Assembly: GCA_026168455.1 (NCBI GenBank)
Contig: CM047431.1
Span: 59,230,910-59,294,909, forward strand
DNA length: 64,000 bases
Source: Theocolax elegans
Lineage: Eukaryota; Arthropoda; Insecta; Hymenoptera; Cerocephalidae
Direction: 5' to 3'
Below the pieces are notes generated by a model. It was not told the origin of the DNA. It searched no databases and saw only the letters and a program-made list of their open reading frames with translations. Every line of letters starts with the position of its first letter. The stretch's first letter is position 1. Shown piece after piece: positions 51,816 to 64,000 of the stretch. The translations under genes and the position numbers were made by a program.

Positions 51816-53489
51816 TAGGGCTGCCGATTATCCGAAGATTCGGAGATCCGGATATCCGAGATTCGAATAGATCCGAATCTCAGATTCGTAGATCCGGTTA
51901 CTTTAGAGTATCCGGATCTTACGGATCCAAGATCCGGAACGTACGGATCCGGGATCCGAATCGTACGGATCCGGGATCCGGATCGTACGGATTTTCTTTC
52001 CTTCGGTATTCCTTTTGAAATCACTTTCTGGTAATCGAAACCGACAATAATTAGTATTTTTCTAAGTAATCATGAATTAAATTTAATAACATTATAATCA
52101 TTTGAAATCAGGTGTAATTATAAAATTAATAAAATCAAATGTCACCTCAAAATGTAGTGAATATCTCCTTGCAAATATTCGTGCATTTGCCAAAAAGAGT
52201 TCTGTATATTTCATAATACAATCGCACAATAGCATAATAGTAGAATTACAAAACAACATAATAATACAATTACATAATAACATAAATAATACGATTCATA
52301 ACAAATTTTCATAATACAAGTTTAATACAGAAAGCAAAACAAAGTAACAAAAAATATAATTTATGTAAGTAATTTTCTATTTTGATTTGTTATATTTGTT
52401 TAGTGCAGTGAGTCCACACCCAACTTCTTTTTCGCACCATAATTATATAAATAAGGAACCACTTACTCGGTGAATATTACTACGCACGATGAGCGTTAAC
52501 ACTTGAATGATTTCACGATGCGGATTCACAATACAAGTAAATTTAATACGGACATGTTTACGTGAGATACATAATTAGATTATAATCGAATAACATTACA
52601 ACTTACAATTGTCATGCTACCGTAGACACTAAATGTTTAGTATGTTCAAATAATTACATTTAACTTTTTCAAAATTGTACATGCAGATAAAGCATCATTA
52701 AATAAACCAATTATTCAACCATATTTAAAAAGTTTTATTGAAACATTACATAATACAGTGTAATATTAAGTATCCATAGTAGCATGTCAATTGTAAGTTC
52801 TAATCTAATATATATATTGAAAAAACATATCTTAGAGTTCAGATAAAATCCGTTACCCAAAGGTATTTTCTTAATTTTTTGCTTTTCTAACAGAAAAGAA
52901 TAACACGGTAATGCTTTTGATTGTTTGATTAGGTGCAATGTTCATTTTAATGCAATGTACTTTTCTACATTTTATTATCAAGTTCAATTGTTCATAACAA
53001 TGCGAATTTTTGGTCTTTTCCATGAAACAAATTGAATTTTGGATTGAATTAGAATTTTTTTCGTATTCCCGAGAGCTTTAATCGCTTCTAAGTACGCTTA
53101 AATCGACTAATTGATACCAAAGATATCAGCGCTTAAAGCTTGCTTACTTATCATGAATCCAAATCGTCGAGTTGAGTTTTTGGGCCGAGTAACTCGAAAT
53201 TTCGGGTACTCGCTCACTTCTAATATTTAGGTAATTATTAATAACTGTAATTTACAAGATAAACGGTCCGGAAACGTTATTTACATGATTCGAATCTCGA
53301 ATCCGTAAGATCCGGATCTCGGATCCGTACGATCCGGATCTTGGATCCGTAAGATCCGAATCTTGGATCCGTATAAGATCCGGATACTTTAGAGTATCCG
53401 GATCTACGAATCTGAGATTCGGATCTATCCGGATTTCGGGTATCCGAATCTTGAAATACTCAAAGATTCGAATACAATCGGCAGCCCTA
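51816..53489 (+). mobile_element. E4: non-autonomous hAT-like transposon
   Basis: A 1674-bp forward copy. The ends are TAGGGCTGCCGATT and AATCGGCAGCCCTA. It has three left 22-bp units, and the left hairpin carries one change (CCGGTTACTTTAG near 51896). Core variants AAGGAACCAC near 52455, TCTTAGAGTTC near 52830 and TTTATTATCAAG near 52971 are shared only with E5. The right flank, GTATAAACACGTATAAACAAGC with the following monomers, equals the right flank of E1. The left flank is reversed satellite (GTATGTAC). With flanks exchanged with E3 the duplication would read GTAAAAAC/GTATAAAC, placing E4 in the E1 lineage of loci. Confidence 0.92.
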
Positions 53490-56476
53490 GTATAAACACG
53501 TATAAACAAGCAAAGAAGTCAAAATTTTCAAATTTTAAGATTTCGTGCCATAGCCGGGGGGATTGAATTCTCATGCATTTTTACATGTCTGATTGCGTAG
53601 AAACCGGCTAAGAAGTCCAAATTTGCAAATTTTTAGATTTCGTTCCATAGCCGGGGGGATTTAATTTAAATACATTTTTACACGTACAATCGCGTTTAAA
53701 CAAGCAAAGAAGTTCAAATTTTCAAATTTTTAGATTTCGTGCCATAGCCGGTGGGATTAAATTCAAATACATTTTTACACGTATAGACACGTATAAACCG
53801 GGTTAGAAGTCCAAATTTTCAAATTTTTAGATTTCGTTCCATAGCCGGAGGGATTGAATTCAAATACATTTTTACACGTACAAACACGTATAAACGAGCT
53901 AAAAAGTCCTAAATATTCAATTTTTAGATTTCGTTCCATAGCAGGGGGATTAAAGTTAAATGAAATTTTTCACGAACATACACTTATAAACCAGCTATGA
54001 AGTCCAAATTTTCAAATTTTTAGATTTCGTGCCATAGCCGGGGGATTGCATTCACATGCATTTTACACGTATAAACACGTATAAACCGGCTAAGAAATCC
54101 AAATTTTGAAATTTTTAGATTTCGTTTCCATAGCCGGGGGGATTGAATTTAATACATTTTTTACACATACAAACACGTTAAACAATCTAAGAAGTTCAAA
54201 TTTCAATTTTAGTTTTCGTTCCATAGCCGGGGGGATTGAATTTAAATACATTTTTACACGTACAAACCCGTTTAAACAAGCTAAGAAGTTCAAATTTCAA
54301 ATTCTTATATTACGTGCCATAGCCGGGAGGATTGAAAATCTTATGATATTTTACACGTATAAACACGTATAAACGGGCTAAGAGTCCAAATTTTCAAAAT
54401 TTTAGATTTCGTGCCATAGCCGGGTGTATTGAATTCACACGTATTTTTACACGTATAACACGTATAAACAAGCAAAGAAGTCCAAATATTCAAATTTTTA
54501 GATTTCGTTCCATAGCCGATGGGATAGATTCACATGCATTTTGCATGTCTGATCGCGTATAAACCGGCTAAGAAGTCCAAATTTGCAAATTTTTAGATTT
54601 CGTTCCATAGCCGGGGGATTGAATTCACATGCATTTTTACACGTATAAACACGTATAAACCTGCTAAGAAGTCCAAATTTTCAAATTTTTTAGATTTCGT
54701 GCATAGCCGGGGGGATTGAATTCACATGCATTTTTACACGTATAAACACGTATATACCGGCTAAGAAGTCCAAATTTTCAAATTTTTAGATTTCGTTCCA
54801 TAGCCGGGGGGATTGAATTTAAATACATTTTTACACATACAAACACGTTTAAACAATCTAAGAAGTTCAAATTTTCAAATTTTAGTTTTCGTTCCATAGC
54901 CGGGGGGGATTGAATTTAAATACATTTTTACACGTACAAACACGTTTAAACAAGCTAAGAAGTTCAAATTTTCAAATTCTTATATTACGTGCCATAGCCG
55001 GGAGGATTGAAATCTTATGATATTTTACACGTATAAACACGTATAAACGGGCTAAGAAGTCCAAATTTTCAAATTTTAGATTTCGTGCCATAGCCGGGTG
55101 TATTGAATTCACACGTATTTTTACACGTATAAACACGTATAAACAAGCAAAGAAGTCCAAATATTCAAATTTTTAGATTTCGTTCCATAGCCGATGGGAT
55201 AGAATTCACATGCATTTTGCATGTCTGATCGCGTATAAACCTGCTAAGAAGTCCAATTTGCAAATTTTTAGATTTCGTTCCATAGCCGGGGGATTGAATT
55301 CACATGCATTTTACACGTATAAACACGTATAAACCTGCTAAGAAGTCCAAATTTTCAATTTTTTAGATTTCGTGCCATAGCCGGGGGGATGAATTCACAT
55401 GCATTTTTACACGTATAAACACGTATATACCGGCTAAGAAGTCCAAATTTTCAATTTTTAGATTTCGTTCCATAGCCGGGGGGATTGAATTTAAATACAT
55501 TTTTACACGTACCAACACGTTTAAACAAGCTAAGAAGTTCAAATTTTCAATTTCAGATTTCGTGCCATAGCCGGTGGATTAAATTCAAATACATTTTTAC
55601 ACGTATAGACACGTATAAACCGGGTTAGAAGTCAAATTTTCAAATTTTTAGATTGCGTTTCCATAGCCGGAGGGATTGAATTCAAATACATATTTACAAC
55701 ATATAAACACGTATATACCGGCTAAGAAGTCCAAATTTTCAAATTTTTAGATTTCGTTCCATAGCCGGGGGGATTGAATTTAAATACATTTTTACACGTA
55801 CAAACACGTTTAAACAAGCTAAGAAGTTCAAATTTCAAATTTTTAGATTTCGTGCCATAGCCGGTGGATTAAATTCAAATACATTTTTACACGTATAGAC
55901 ACGTATAAACCGGGTTAGAAGTCCAAATTTTCAAATTTTTAGATTGCGTTCCATAGCCGGAGGGATTGAATTCAAATACATATTTACACATATAAACACG
56001 TATATACCGGCTAAGAAGTCCAAATTTTGAAATTTTTAGATTTCGTTCCATAGCCGGGGGATTGATTTTAAATACATTTTTACACGTACAAACACGTTTA
56101 AACAAGCTAAGAAGTTCAAATTTTCAAATTTTTAGTTTTCGTTCCATAGCCGGGGGATAGAAATCACATGCATTTTTCCACGTATAAACACGTAGTAGAA
56201 CCGGCTAAGAAGTGCAAATTTCACATTTTTAGATTCGTGCCGTAGCCGGGTGTATTGAATTCACATGCATTTTTACACATATAAACACGTATATACCTGC
56301 TAAGATGTCCAAATTTTCAAATTTTTAGATTTCGTTCCACAGCCGGGGGGATTGATTTAATACATTTTTACACTTACAAACACGTTTAAACAAGCTAGAA
56401 GTTCAAATTTTCAATGTTTTAGATTACGTGCCATAGCCGGGGAGATTGAATTCACACGTATTTTAAACGTATAAAC
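53490..56476 (+). repeat. Satellite between E4 and E5
   Basis: About 31 forward monomers. 53490-53720 matches the right flank of E1; the array then jumps to material like 39985-40560 (TATAGACACG, GGATTAAAGTTAAATGAAA). A ~680-bp (7-monomer) unit repeats: CACATACAAACACG with AACAATCTAAGAAG occurs near 54165 and 54838. A 291-bp (3-monomer) unit repeats with CCGGTGGATTAAATTC at 55570 and 55861. A TTTAGTTTTCGTTCC variant appears only here (54210, 54888, 56133). One-base indels are frequent. No gene is seen. Confidence 0.88.
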
Positions 56477-58188
56477 TAGGGCTGCCGATTATCCGAAGAT
56501 TCGGAGATCCGGATATCCGAGATTCGAATAGATCCGAATCTCAGATTCGTAGATCCGGATACTTTAGAGTATCCGGATCTTACGGATCCAAGATCCGGAT
56601 CTTACGGATCCAAGATCCGAAACGTACGGATCCGTCCGAATCGTACGGATCCGGGATCCGAATCGTACGGATCCGGGATCCGGATCGTACGGATTTTCTT
56701 TCCTTCGGTATTCCTTTTGAAATCACTTTCTGGTAATCGAAACCGACAATAATTAGTATTTTTCTAAGTAATCATGAATTAAATTTAATAACATTATAAT
56801 CATTTGAAATCAGGTGTAATTATAAAATTAATAAAATCAAATGTCACCTCAAAATGTAGTGAATATCTCCTTGCAAATATTCGTGCATTTGCCAAAAAGA
56901 GTTCTGTATATTTTCATAATACAATCGCACAATAGCATAATAGTAGAATTAAAAAACATAATAATACAATTACATAATAACATAAAATAATACGATTCAT
57001 AACAAATTTTCATAATACAAGTTTAATACAGAAAGCAAAACAAAGTCAAAAAATATAATTTATGTAAGTAATTTTCTATTTTGATTTGTTATATTTGTTT
57101 AGTGCAGTGAGTCCACACCCAACTTCTTTTTCGCACCATAATTATATAATAAGGAACCACTTACTCGGTGAATATTACTACGCACGATGAGCGTTAACAC
57201 TTGAATGATTTCACGATGCGGATTCACAATACAAGTAAATTTAATACGGACATGTTTACGTGAGATACATAATTAGATTATAATCGAATAACATTACAAC
57301 TTACAATTGTCATGCTACCGTAGACACTAAATGTTTAGTATGTTCAAATAATTACATTTAACTTTTTCAAAATTGTACATGCAGATAAAGCATCATTAAA
57401 TAAACCAATTATTCAACCATATTTAAAAAGTTTTATTGAAACATTACATAATACAGTGTAATATTAAGTATCCATAGTAGCATGTCAATTGTAAGTTCTA
57501 ATCTAATATATATATTGAAAAAACATATCTTAGAGTTCAGATAAAATCCGTTACCCAAAGGTATTTTCTTATTTTTGCTTTTCTAACAGAAAAGAATAAC
57601 ACGGTAATGCTTTTGATTGTTGATTAGGTGGCAATGTTCATTTTAATGCAATGTACTTTTCTACATTTTATTATCAAGTTCAATTGTTCATAACAATGCG
57701 AATTTTGGTCTTTTCCATGAAACTAATTGAATTTTGGATTGAATTAGAATTTTTTTCGTATTCCCCGAGAGCTTTTAATCGCTTCTAAGTAAGCTTAAAT
57801 CGACTAATTGATACCAAAGATATCAGCGCTTAAAGCTTGCTTACTTTTCATGAATCCAAATCGTCGAGTTGAGTTTTTGGGCCGAGTAACTCGAAATTTC
57901 GGGGTACTCGCTCACTTCTAATATTTAGGTAATTATTAATAACTGTAATTTACAAGATAACGGTCCGGAAACGTTATTTACAGGATTCGGATCTCGAATC
58001 CGTAAGATCCGGATCTCGGATCCGTACGATCCGGATCTTGGGATCCGTAGATCCGAATCTGGATCCGTATAAGATCCGGATACTTTAGAGTATCCGGATC
58101 TACGAAATCTGAGATTCGGATCTATCCGGATTTCGGGTATCCGAATCTTGAAAATACTCAAAGATTACGAATCCAATCGGCAGCCCTA
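56477..58188 (+). mobile_element. E5: hAT-like transposon, mosaic of E1-like and E4-like sequence
   Basis: A 1712-bp copy flanked by GTATAAAC (56469-56476 and 58189-58196). The left end has five 22-bp units like E1 (56582-56688), one of them 3 bp short. In the middle it switches to variants otherwise seen only in E4: AAGGAACCAC near 57151, TCTTAGAGTTC near 57529, TTTATTATCAAG near 57667. Then GAAACTAATTG near 57719 is again E1-only. Many one-base indels (near 56950, 57045, 57145, 57572, 57629, 57763, 58050, 58105) break every core frame. The mosaic pattern implies exchange or conversion between element copies. Confidence 0.9.
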
Positions 58189-61100
58189 GTATAAACACGT
58201 ATAAACAAGCAAAGAAGTCCAAATTTTCAAATTTTAAGATTTCGTGCCATAGCGGGGGATTGAATTTCATTGCATTTTTACATGTCTGATTGCGTATAAA
58301 CCGGCTAAGAAGTCCAAATTTGCAAATTTTTAGATTTCGTTCCATAGCCGGGGGATTAATTTAAATACATTTTTACACGTACAATCGCGTTTAAACAAGC
58401 AAAGAAGTTCAAATTTTCAATTTTAAGATTTCGTGCCATAGCCGGGGGGATTGATTCTCATGCATTTTTACAGTATAAAACAGTATAACGGGCAAAGAAG
58501 TCCAAATTTTCAAATGTTTAGATTTCGTGCCATAGCCGGGTGTATTGAATTCACACGTATTTTTACACGTATAAACACGTATACAACAAAGAAGTCCAAA
58601 TTTTCAATTTTTAGATTTCGTTCCATAGCCGATGGGATAGAATCTCATGCATTTTTACATGTCTGATTGCGTATAAACCGGCTAGAAGTCCAAATTTGCA
58701 AATTTTTAGATTTCATTCCATAGCCGGGGGATTTAATTTAAATACATTTTTACACGTACATCGCGTTTAAACAGCAAGAAGTACAAATTTTCAAATTTTA
58801 AGATTTCGTGCCATAGCCGGGGGGATTTGATTCTCATGCATTTTTACAACGTATAAGAAAACACGTATAAACTGGCTAAGAAGTCCAAATTTTCAAATGT
58901 TTAGATTTCGTGGCATAGCCTGGTGTATTGAATTCACACGTATTTTTACACGTATAAACACGTATAAACAAGCAAAGAAGTCCAAATTTTCAAATTTTAG
59001 ATTTCGTTCCGTAAGCCGGGGGGATTGAATTCACATGCATTTTACATTCTGATCGCGTATAAACCGGCTAAGAAGTCCAAATTTTCAAATTTTTAGATTT
59101 CGTTCCATAGCCGGGGGGGATTGAATTCACATGCATGTTTACATGTACAACACGTAAAACCGGGTTAGAAGTCCAAATTTTCGAATTTCTACATATCGTT
59201 CGATGGCCAGGGGTATTAAATTCACATGCATTTTTAACACGTATAAACACGTATACATCGGCTAAGAAGTCCAAATTTTCAAATTTCTACATATCGTTCC
59301 ATAGCCAGGGTATTTAATTCACATGCATTTTACAGGTATGATCACGTATAACCGGCTTAGAAGTCCAAATTATCAAATTTTAGATTTCGTTCCATAGCCG
59401 GGGGGATAGAATTCACATGCATTTTTACACGTATATACACGAATAAACCGGCTAAGAAGTCCAAAATTTTCAAATTTTTAGATTTCGCTCCATAGCCGGG
59501 GGGATTGAATTCACATGCATTTTTACACGTATAAACACGTGTAAACAAGCAAAGAAGTCCAATTTTCAAATTTTAGATTCGTTCCATAGCCGGGGGGATT
59601 GAATTTAAATACATTTTTACACGTACAAACCGTTAAAACAAGCTAAGAAGTTCAAATTTTCAATTTTTAGATTACGTGCCGTAGCCGGGTGTATTCAATT
59701 CACATGCAATTTTACACGTATAAACACGTATAAGCCGGCTAAGAAGTCCAAATTTTCAAATTTTAGATTTCGTTCCATAGCAGGGGGGATTGATTCAAAT
59801 GAAATTTCACTCGTACATACACTTATAAACCAGCTATGAAGTCCAACTTTCAAATTTTAATTTCGTGCCATAGCCGGGGGGGATTGAATTCAAATACATT
59901 TTTACACGTATAAACAGTATAAACCGGCTAAGAAGTCCAAATTTTGAAATTTTTAGATTTCGTTCCATAGCCGGGGGGATTGAATTTAAATACATTTTAC
60001 ACTTACAAACACTGTTAACAAGCTAAGAAGTTCAAATTTTCAAATTTTTAGATTACGTGCCTTAGCCGGGGAATTGAATTCTAATGATATTTTACACGTA
60101 TAAACAGGTATAAACGGGCTAAGAAGTCCAAATTTTCAAATTTTTAGATTTCGTTCCCAGCCGGGGGGATAGAAATCACATGCATTTTACACTTATAAAC
60201 ACGTATAAACCGGCTAAGAAGTCCAAATTTTCAAATTTTTAGATTTCGTTCCATAGCCGGGGGGATTGAATTTAAATACATTTTTACACGTACAAACACG
60301 TTTAACAAGCTAAGAAGTTCAAATTTTCAAATTTAAGATTTCGTGCCATATCCGGGGGGATTGAATTCTCATGCATTTTTACACGTATAAACACGTATAA
60401 CGGCTAAGAAGTCCAAATTTTCAAATTTTTAGATTTCGTGCCGTAGCCGGGTGTATTGTATCCACACGTATTTTTACCACGTATAACACGTATAAACAAG
60501 CAAAGAAGTCCAAATTTTCAAATTTTTAGATTTCGTTCCATAGCCGATGGGATAGAATTCACATGCATTTTTACATGTCTGATCGCGTATAAACCGGCTA
60601 AGAAGTCCAAATTTTCAAATTTTTAGATTTCGTTCCATAGCCGGGGGGATTGATTTTAAATACATTTTTACACGTACAAACACGTTTAAACAAGCTAAGA
60701 AGTTCAAATTTTCAAATTTTTAGATTACGTGCCATAGCCGGGGGGATTGAATTCTAATGAAATTTTACACGGATAAATACGTATATACCGGCTAAGAAGT
60801 CCAAATTTTCAAATTTTTAGATTTCGTTCCATAGCCGGGGGGATTGAATTTAAATACATTTTACACGTACAAACACGTTTAAACAAGCTAAGAAGTTCAA
60901 ATTTTCAAATTTTTAGATGTACGTGCCATAGCCGGGGGATTGAATTCTAATGAAATTTTACACGTATAAATACGTATAAACGGGCTAAGAAGTCCAAATT
61001 TTGAAATTTTTAGATTTCGTTCCATAGCCGGGGGGATAGAAATCACATGCATTTTTACACGTATAAAAACGTATAACCGGCTAAGAAGTGCAAATTTTCA

Positions 61101-61354
61101 CATTTTTAGATTTCGTGCCGTAGCCGGGTGTATTGAATTCACATGCATTTTACACATATAAACACGTATATACCCGCTAAGATGTCCAAATTTCAAATTT
61201 TTAGATTTCGTTCCACAGCCGGGGGGATTGATTTTAAATTACATTTTTACACGTACAAACACGTTTAAACAAGCTAAGAAGTTCAAATTTCAATTTTTAG
61301 ATTACGTGCCATAGCCGGGGGGATTGAATTCACACGTATTTTTAAACGTATAAC
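58189..61354 (+). repeat. Satellite between E5 and E6
   Basis: This matches 43109-46315 monomer for monomer at a shift of about 15.05 kb, including the rare GCATGTTTACATGTAC and TCGATGGCCAGGGG group (near 59125 and 59210) and TATTGTATCCACACG (about 60450, against 45411). It has markedly more one-base deletions than its partner, for example TACAGTATAAAACAGTATAACG near 58470. No gene is seen. Confidence 0.9.
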
Positions 61355-63027
61355 TAGGGCTGCCGATTATCCGAAGATTCGGAGATCCGGATATCCGAGA
61401 TTCGAATAGATCCGAATCTCAGATTCGTAGATCCGGATACTTTAGAGTATCCGGATCTTACGGATACAAGATCCGGAACGTACGGATCCGGGATCCGAAT
61501 CGTACGGATCCGGGATCCGGATCGTACGGATTTTCTTTCCTTCGGTATTCCTTTTGAAATCACTTTCTGGTAATCGAAACCGACAATAATTAGTATTTTC
61601 TAAGTAATCATGAATTAAATTTAATAACATTATAATCATTTGAAATCAGGTGTAATTATAAAATTAATAAAATCAAATGTCACCTCAAAATGTAGTGAAT
61701 ATCTCCTTGCAAATATTCGTGCATTTGCCAAAAAGAGTTCTGTATATTTTCATAATACAATCGCACAATAGCATAATAGTAGAATTACAAAACAACATAA
61801 TAATACAATTACATAATAACATAAAATAATACGATTCATAACAAATTTTCATAATACAAGTTTAATACAGAAAGCAAAACAAAGTAACAAAAAATATAAT
61901 TTATGTAAGTAATTTTCTATTTTGATTTGTTATATTTGTTTAGTGCAGTGAGTCCAACACCCAACTTCTTTTTCGCACCATAATTATATAATAAGTACCA
62001 CTTACTCGGTGAATATTACTACGCACGATGAGCGTTAACACTTGAATGATTTCACGATGCGGATTCACAATACAAGTAAATTTAATACGGACATGTTTAC
62101 GTGAGATACATAATTAGATTATAATCGAATAACATTACAACTTACAATTGTCATGCTACCGTAGACACTAAATGTTTAGTATGTTCTAATAATTACATTT
62201 AACTTTTTCAAAATTGTACATGCAGATAAAGCATCATTAAATAAACCAATTATTCAACCATATTTAAAAAGTTTTATTGAAACATTACATAATACAGTGT
62301 AATATTAAGTATCCATAGTAGCATGTCAATTGTAAGTTCTAATCTAATATATATATTGAAAAAAACATATCTCAGAGTTCAGATAAAATCCGTTACCCAA
62401 AGGTATTTTCTTAATTTTTTGCTTTTCTAACAGAAAAGAATAACACGGTAATGCTTTTGATTGTTGATTAGGTGCAATGTTCATTTTAATGCAATGTACT
62501 TTTCTACATTTTCTTATCAAGTTCAATTGTTCATAACAATGCGAATTTTTGGTCTTTTCCATGAAACAAATTGAATTTTGGATTGAATTAGAATTTTTTT
62601 CGTATTCCCGAGAGCTTTTAATCGCTTCTAAGTACGCTTAAATCGACTAATTGATACCAAAGATATCAGCGCTTAAAGCTTGCTTACTTTTCATGAATCC
62701 AAATCGTCGAGTTGAGTTTTTGGGCCGAGTAACTCGAAATTTCGGGTACTCGCTCACTTCTAATATTTAGGTAATTATTAATAACTGTAATTTACAAGAT
62801 AAACGGTCCGGAAACGTTATTTACAGGATTCGGATCTCGAATCCGTAAGATCCGGATCTCGGACCTGTACGATCCGGATCTTGGATCCGTAAGATCCGAA
62901 TCTTGGATCCGTATAGATCCGGATACTTTAGAGTATCCGGATCTACGAATCTGAGATTCGGATCTATCCGATTTCGGGTATCCGAATCTTGAAATACTCA
63001 AAGATTCGAATCCAATCGGCAGCCCTA
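61355..63027 (+). mobile_element. E6: non-autonomous hAT-like transposon
   Basis: A 1673-bp copy, sister to E2. They share ACGGATACAAG in the first of three 22-bp units, GTTCTAATAATT near 62182 and GGACCTGTACG near 62862. The left duplication has lost one A (GTATAAC, 61348-61354); the right is GTATAAAC (63028-63035). Upstream is the TTTTTAAACG signature. The core frame is broken by an extra A near 62360. It was copied with E5 as part of the 15-kb-spaced block duplication. Confidence 0.92.
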
Positions 63028-64000
63028 GTATAAACACGTATAAACAAGCAAAGAAGGTCCAAATTTTCAAATTTTAAGATTTCGTGCCATAGCCGGGGGG
63101 ATTGAATTCTCATGCATTTTACATGTCTGATTGCGTATAAACCGGCTAAGAAGTCCAAATTTGCAAATTTTAGATTTCGTTCCATAGCCGGGGGATTTAA
63201 TTTAAATACATTTTTACACGTACAATCGCGTTTAAACAAGCAAAGAAGTTCAAATTTTCAAATTTTAAGATTTCCGTGCCATAGCCGGGGGGATTGAATT
63301 CTCATGCATTTTACACGTATAAACACGTATAAACGGGCAAAGAAGTCCAAATTTCAAATGTTTAGATTTCGTGGCCATAGCCGGGTGTATTGAATTCACA
63401 CGTATTTTACACGTATAAACACGTATAAACAAGCAAAGAAGTCCAAATTTTCAAAATTTTTAGATTTCGTTCCATAGCCGATGGGATAGAATTCTCATGC
63501 ATTTTTACATGTCTGATTGCGTATAAACCGGCTAAGAAGTCCAAATTTGCAAATTTTTAGATTTCATTCCATAGCCGGGGGGATTTAATTTATAAACATT
63601 TTTACACATACAATCGCGTTTAAACAAGCAAAGAAGTACAAATTTTCAAATTTTAAGATTTCGTGCCATAGCCGGGGGGATTGAATTCCTCATGCATTTT
63701 ACACGTATAAACAACGTATAAACGGGCTAAGAAGTCCAAATTTTCAAATGTTTAGATTTCGTGGCATAGCCGGGTGTATTGAATTCACACGTATTTTTAC
63801 ACGTATAAACACGTATAAACAAGCAAAGAAGTCCAAATTTTCAAATCTTTAGATTTCGTTCCATAGCCGATGGGATAGAATTCACATGCATTTTTACATG
63901 TCTGATCGCGTATAAACCGGCTAAGAAGTCCAAATTTTCAAATTTTTAGATTTCGTTCCATAGCCGGGGGGATAGAAATCACATGCATTTTTACACGTAT
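63028..64000 (+). repeat. Satellite after E6, to the window end
   Basis: Ten forward monomers that repeat 47992-48961, including TTTATAAACATTTTTACACA near 63591. The window stops about 200 bp before the point where E3 would lie if the duplication continued. Confidence 0.9.

Larger units (their letters stand above)
56477..64000 (+). repeat. Second copy of a >=7.5-kb block (E1-E2 block, here E5-E6)
   Basis: 41389-48961 matches 56477-64000 in order: element, ~3.2 kb of satellite, element, ~1 kb of satellite. The offset is 15088 bp at E1/E5 and 15039 bp at E2/E6, because small deletions accumulate in the second copy. The left sides differ (39.8-41.4 kb against 54-56.5 kb), so the left edge lies near the first element. 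The right edge is outside the window. Confidence 0.85.

Noticed and set aside
1..64000. tRNA, rRNA, telomere repeats or bacterial genes
   Set aside because: I saw no cloverleaf, rRNA core segments, TTAGG/TTAGGG-type runs or ribosome-binding-site-led long frames.

Overview
The window is non-coding repetitive DNA from a eukaryotic chromosome, most likely centromeric or pericentromeric heterochromatin. It has no recognisable protein-coding gene, rRNA, tRNA or bacterial feature. About 54 kb is one AT-rich tandem satellite with a 97-bp monomer. The other roughly 10 kb is six copies of a single ~1.7-kb DNA transposon. Its termini (TAGGGCTGCCGATT...AATCGGCAGCCCTA) and 8-bp target-site duplications are those of a non-autonomous hAT-superfamily element. 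The host cannot be named from this sequence; an insect or other invertebrate is plausible, but that is a guess.

Layout. Positions 1-41388 are uninterrupted satellite, all in one orientation. Diverged monomer types are arranged in nested higher-order repeats (HORs): 5-mer (~485 bp), 6-mer (~579 bp), 9-mer (~870 bp), 13-mer (~1258 bp), ~23-mer (~2.2-2.3 kb), 33-mer (~3.2 kb) and ~55-mer (~5.33 kb) units, each present in two or three adjacent copies. Positions 41389-64000 alternate satellite with element copies: E1 41389-43108 (+), E2 46316-47991 (+), E3 49163-50838 (-), E4 51816-53489 (+), E5 56477-58188 (+) and E6 61355-63027 (+). The satellite between E3 and E4 (50839-51815) is the only stretch in reverse orientation.

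History read from the sequence. One insertion at GTATAAAC, marked by a private TTTTTAAACG variant in the left flank, was copied together with its satellite surroundings. It gave E1, E2, E5, E6 and the E4 locus, so the transposon has become part of the satellite's amplification unit. E3 is an independent insertion in the opposite orientation, at the same position of the monomer (GTACAAAC). Recombination between the inverted copies E3 and E4 then flipped the ~1-kb satellite between them. Swapping the flanks back restores both target-site duplications (13 of 16 bases match, against 9 of 16 now) and satellite continuity. A block of at least 7.5 kb containing E1 and E2 was later copied ~15 kb downstream as E5 and E6.

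The many short open frames, mostly on the minus strand, are by-products of a stop-poor 97-bp repeat (97 = 3x32+1). Frequent one-base differences in homopolymers, clustered near 14.4-15.1, 37.9-39.2 and 58-60.4 kb, could be real decay or long-read assembly error.
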